Source: an uncultured Gammaproteobacteria bacterium (GTDB lineage: Bacteria > Pseudomonadota > Gammaproteobacteria > UBA9214). From it: DNA of 25,252 nucleotides. The position numbers and the translations under genes are program-made. Shown in pieces: positions 22,819-25,252 of the stretch. Below the pieces are notes generated by a model, which saw nothing but the letters and a program-made list of their open reading frames with translations, had not been told where the DNA came from and made no database searches. The stretch lies in assembly GCA_905480065.1 (NCBI GenBank), contig CAJQOV010000109.1, positions 1 through 25,252 on the forward strand, in the 5' to 3' direction. Within the stretch, counting starts at the first letter, position 1. Every line of letters starts with the position of its first letter.

Positions 22819-23937
22819 ATGGAACTTTCACCCTTATTGCAGATGATGCGCGAAAAGAAAGCATCCGACCTGTTTCTTACCGCAGGTCTGCCGCCGATGA
22901 TCAAATTAAACGGCAAGACCGTCCCGGTTGCTGACGAGGTACTGACACCGGCGGTCTCCATGGCCATGGTTAACGCCATGATGTCGCCGGCCCAGCGTGA
23001 GGTGTTCGAGGCGACCAAGGAATGTAATTTCGCGATTTCGGACGAGCAGATCGGCCGCTTTCGCGTCAGCGCATTTATCCAGAGCAACTATGCGGGTGCC
23101 GTGCTGCGCAGGATCGAGAACTATATCCCGTCCATCGAGGAGCTGAACCTGCCGCCGATCCTGAAACACCTCGCTATGACCAAGCGTGGCCTGATCGTGT
23201 TCATTGGCGCGACCGGCACCGGCAAGTCGACCTCGCTGGCATCAATGCTGGACTACCGCAACAAGAAAGGTACCGGGCATATCATCACCATCGAGGACCC
23301 GATCGAATACGTGCACACGCACCAGGGTTGCATCATTACCCAGCGCGAGGTCGGTATCGATACCGAGTCCTATGAAACGGCGCTGAAGAACACCCTGCGC
23401 CAGGCGCCGGATGTCATCCTGATCGGCGAGATACGCGATCGCGAAACCATGAGCCATGCTATCGCGTTCGCCGAAACCGGCCACCTTTGTCTGGCTACGC
23501 TGCATGCCAATAATGCCAACCAGGCAATGGACCGCATTATCAACTTTTTCCCGGAAGATCGTCGTCCGCAGTTGTTCATGGACCTGTCGATGAACATGAA
23601 GGCGTTCCTGGCCCAGCAGCTGATTCCGCGCAAGGACGGCAACGGGCGGCGTGTCTGCGTAGAAATCCTGCTCGGTACGCCACTGGTGCATGACGTTATC
23701 CGCAAGGGTGAGATCCACAAGCTCAAGGAGCTGATGAAGCAAGGCACGCAGGAGGGCATGATCGCATTCGACCAGGCACTGTTCGAACTCTACAAGTCCG
23801 GCGAGATCAGCTACGACGATGCGCTGCACTATGCCGATTCCGCCAACGAGATTCGCCTGATGGTCAAGCTTGACGAAAGTGATGTCGACAAGCTTTCCGC
23901 GTCGATGGGTAATGTGTTCCTGCAGGAAATCGAATAG
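22819..23937 (+). CDS. pilU: PilT-dependent retraction ATPase PilU
   Basis: PilU is the second retraction ATPase and works with PilT to raise retraction force. The 372-residue product shows KKASDLFLTAGLPPMIKLNG, Walker A GATGTGKST (130-138), TIEDPIEYVHTHQGC, Walker B VILIGEIRDRET and GHLCLATLHANNANQAMDR. It is longer at the C-terminus than PilT, as usual, with MVKLDESDVDKLS near the end. ATG 22819 has GGAG nearby; the open frame from 22756 overlaps pilT and is not conserved. Confidence 0.97.
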   Translation: MELSPLLQMMREKKASDLFLTAGLPPMIKLNGKTVPVADEVLTPAVSMAMVNAMMSPAQREVFEATKECNFAISDEQIGRFRVSAFIQSNYAGAVLRRIENYIPSIEELNLPPILKHLAMTKRGLIVFIGATGTGKSTSLASMLDYRNKKGTGHIITIEDPIEYVHTHQGCIITQREVGIDTESYETALKNTLRQAPDVILIGEIRDRETMSHAIAFAETGHLCLATLHANNANQAMDRIINFFPEDRRPQLFMDLSMNMKAFLAQQLIPRKDGNGRRVCVEILLGTPLVHDVIRKGEIHKLKELMKQGTQEGMIAFDQALFELYKSGEISYDDALHYADSANEIRLMVKLDESDVDKLSASMGNVFLQEIE

Positions 23938-23962
23938 CTGTCAGGAGTGTCTTTATCGCAAT

Positions 23963-23991
23963 AAAAAACGGGCGCCTGGCGCCCGTTTTTT
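23963..23991. terminator. Bidirectional rho-independent terminator
   Basis: A perfect 13-bp stem, a6-cgggcgc (23963-23975) with gcgcccg-t6 (23979-23991), closes a 3-nt loop. It has A6 on one side and T6 on the other, so it should stop pilTU transcripts from the left and the PyrK-like gene from the right. Confidence 0.93.
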
Positions 23992-24017
23992 ATTTAACAA
24001 CGCGCGGCCGACGGCTG

Positions 24018-24905
24018 CTACTGCGACCAGTTCACCGTGCGTGCATCAAACACCGGGCCATCCACGCACACCCGTTTCATGGCAGGACCGTTCGGGGTAT
24101 TGATGTGCACGGTGCAGCCGGCGCAGCCACCGACCGCGCAGGCCATGTATTCTTCCAGTGACACCTGGCAGGGCAGACGGTATTCCTCCGCCAGTCGTGC
24201 CGTTGCTGCCAGCATCGGGTGCGGTCCGCAGGCGAAGATGCTGACCTGCCTGCGTGCTGCGTCATCCATTGCATCCAGCCAGTGTCGGGCCAGGTCGGTA
24301 ATGTAGCCATCGAAGCAACCCGGATAGCCCTGCCTGCTGGACAGTCGGCTCGGGACACCCCGGTCTTCCAGCAGCGGCATCGCAGCAATTACCTCTGCCG
24401 GTACACCCGGCACCATGAAACGCGATGGTTGGGCATGAAACGGAAACGGTACCTCGGAACCCATCAGCACGAACGGTTGCCAGTGCCGATCCGTGCGTAA
24501 CCGGTCAGCCAGGAACAGCATCGGTGGAATGCCTACGCCGCCGCCAATCAGCAGGGTGCGTGGCCGCGCGCGGTCCGGTGTGAACGGGATACCGATCGGT
24601 CCGATCATGCTGATCGTTTCGCCCGGTTTGCGCGCCGCCAGCGCATGGGTTCCGGTGCCGACATCCTTGTAGAGAAATTCCACCCACCCGGCATCCGGAT
24701 CCGTACCCATGATCGACAGCGGCCGGCGCATCAGCAGCTCGGGAGAGCATTGCAGGTGCGCAAAACTGCCCGGCTGTGCGTGTGCCGCGCAGCGTGGTGC
24801 CTGCACCCGCAGCACATACTGCTTGCCCGGATAACTGTCCTGCGCAAGGATTTGCGCGTCTTCCACAAACAGGGTGTTGCGGTGGGGTCGGTTCGGGTCG
24901 TGCAT
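24018..24905 (-). CDS. Dihydroorotate dehydrogenase electron transfer subunit-like protein (PyrK family)
   Basis: The 295-residue protein has an FAD-binding barrel with RRPLSI (60-65), a nucleotide-binding fold with LLIGGGVGIPPM (119-129) and a C-terminal 2Fe-2S site, with C256, C261, C264 and C280 in CAVGGCAGC...C. This is the layout of PyrK, which passes electrons from a class 1B PyrD to NAD+. Most gammaproteobacteria use the quinone-linked class 2 PyrD, and no pyrD lies in the window, so the partner is unknown; related oxidoreductase subunits are alternatives. ATG 24905 (MHDPNRPHRNTLF) is chosen by family length. It is not preceded by a ribosome-binding site but by a -10 box. Confidence 0.83.
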   Translation of the reverse strand: MHDPNRPHRNTLFVEDAQILAQDSYPGKQYVLRVQAPRCAAHAQPGSFAHLQCSPELLMRRPLSIMGTDPDAGWVEFLYKDVGTGTHALAARKPGETISMIGPIGIPFTPDRARPRTLLIGGGVGIPPMLFLADRLRTDRHWQPFVLMGSEVPFPFHAQPSRFMVPGVPAEVIAAMPLLEDRGVPSRLSSRQGYPGCFDGYITDLARHWLDAMDDAARRQVSIFACGPHPMLAATARLAEEYRLPCQVSLEEYMACAVGGCAGCTVHINTPNGPAMKRVCVDGPVFDARTVNWSQ

Positions 24906-24911
24906 GGCGGC

Positions 24912-24917
24912 ATTATA
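24912..24917 (-). promoter_or_regulatory. TATAAT box close to the PyrK-like start codon
   Basis: On the minus strand the sequence reads TATAATGCCGCCATG. A consensus -10 box ends 6 nt before the start codon, which would place transcription initiation at or next to the A of ATG. The -35 region is poor. Confidence 0.4.
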
Positions 24918-25081
24918 GCGACATTCCGGCCCTGTGACTGCTGGATAATGAGACATTGCCGGAGCCAGCTGACGCGGCAAGCGGTTAATGTATGACCGGC
25001 TACACGGGGTCTGCTGCTGCACTAGGCACCCGGTAATGGCGCCTGTTCATGGCCCGAACTCAGCGGCCTGCTTGCCTGCTG

Positions 25082-25252
25082 TCAGCCAGCGAGTAATTTG
25101 CGCAGGCCATCCTCGAACTTTACCTCGGGGTGCCAGTCCAGCTCGTCCATGGCGCGGCGGATATCGGCTTGCGAATGGCGGATGTCCCCTTCACGGCCGG
25201 GCAGCCAGACGGGATCGAACGGGCGATCCTGCAGGCGACACAGGGTGCGCAG
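25082..25252 (-). CDS. NAD-dependent epimerase/dehydratase, C-terminal end (runs off the right edge)
   Basis: The last 56 codons and stop are present: PVWLPGREGDIRHSQADIRR, then AMDELDWHPEVKFEDGLRKL and LAG. The G-R-x-G-D-(I/V)-RHS-x-A-D-I pattern with W-x-P-x-V-x-F-E-x-GL is the C-terminus of extended short-chain dehydrogenases that act on UDP-sugars (GalE/WbpP type UDP-GlcNAc or UDP-Glc 4-epimerases). Such enzymes feed surface polysaccharide synthesis. The nucleotide-binding end is outside the window, so the exact reaction is open. The 176 nt between this stop and the PyrK-like gene hold no gene. Confidence 0.82.
   Translation of the reverse strand: MRTLCRLQDRPFDPVWLPGREGDIRHSQADIRRAMDELDWHPEVKFEDGLRKLLAG

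Overview
This is a chromosomal window of a GC-rich gammaproteobacterium. Gene order and protein sequences resemble the Pseudomonas / Chromatiales side of the class. I infer this from the run rpmG-rpmB-radC-coaBC-dut-algC-argB-pyrE-crc/xth and the run metW-metX-yggU-yggT-proC-pilT-pilU, both of which I know as conserved blocks in Pseudomonas-like genomes. I saw no prophage, plasmid, integron, CRISPR or intact insertion sequence. Most of the window is housekeeping. The unusual material lies in the intergenic repeats and in several non-standard proteins.

Layout. 1-2609 (minus): an ABC exporter operon of the GldA/GldF/GldG type; the GldG-like gene runs off the left edge. 2610-3147: gene-free, with a palindromic repeat. 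3148-5133 (plus): an orphan HyuA-type hydantoinase/oxoprolinase. 5134-5486: a composite repeat element with long inverted ends, then the rpmBG terminator. 5487-6696 (minus): rpmG, rpmB, radC. 6845-12248 (plus): coaBC, dut, a membrane-anchored phosphomannomutase/phosphoglucomutase (AlgC type, 880 aa) and argB. 12262-13299 (minus): a secreted DUF4124 coiled-coil protein with an internal duplication. 13386-14141 (plus): a TauE/SafE permease. 14142-14421: dispersed repeats and a five-copy array of a 19-nt unit, touching the 3' end of pyrE. 14422-15063 (minus) pyrE and 15133-15906 (plus) an exonuclease III / Crc homologue are divergent. 15907-16224: gene-free, with one repeat. 16225-16434 (minus): a small arginine-rich protein.

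16577-21480 (minus): a probable operon proC-yggT-yggU-metX-metW-ampG, joining proline synthesis, methionine synthesis, membrane proteins and muropeptide import. 21759-23937 (plus): pilT-pilU, the type IV pilus retraction ATPases, closed by a bidirectional terminator shared with a convergent PyrK-like iron-sulfur flavoprotein (24018-24905, minus). At the right edge is the 3' end of a sugar-nucleotide epimerase/dehydratase gene.

Functional themes are nucleotide, cofactor and amino-acid synthesis (coaBC, dut, argB, pyrE, metXW, proC), envelope and surface functions (AlgC, AmpG, PilTU, epimerase, ABC exporter), and small repeats concentrated at gene 3' ends. The best candidates for something undescribed are the GGGGTC-core repeat family, which keeps complementary arms although the arm sequences differ between two loci, the duplicated DUF4124 coiled-coil protein, the sensor-like membrane module fused to AlgC, and a Crc orthologue that keeps an intact nuclease active site.
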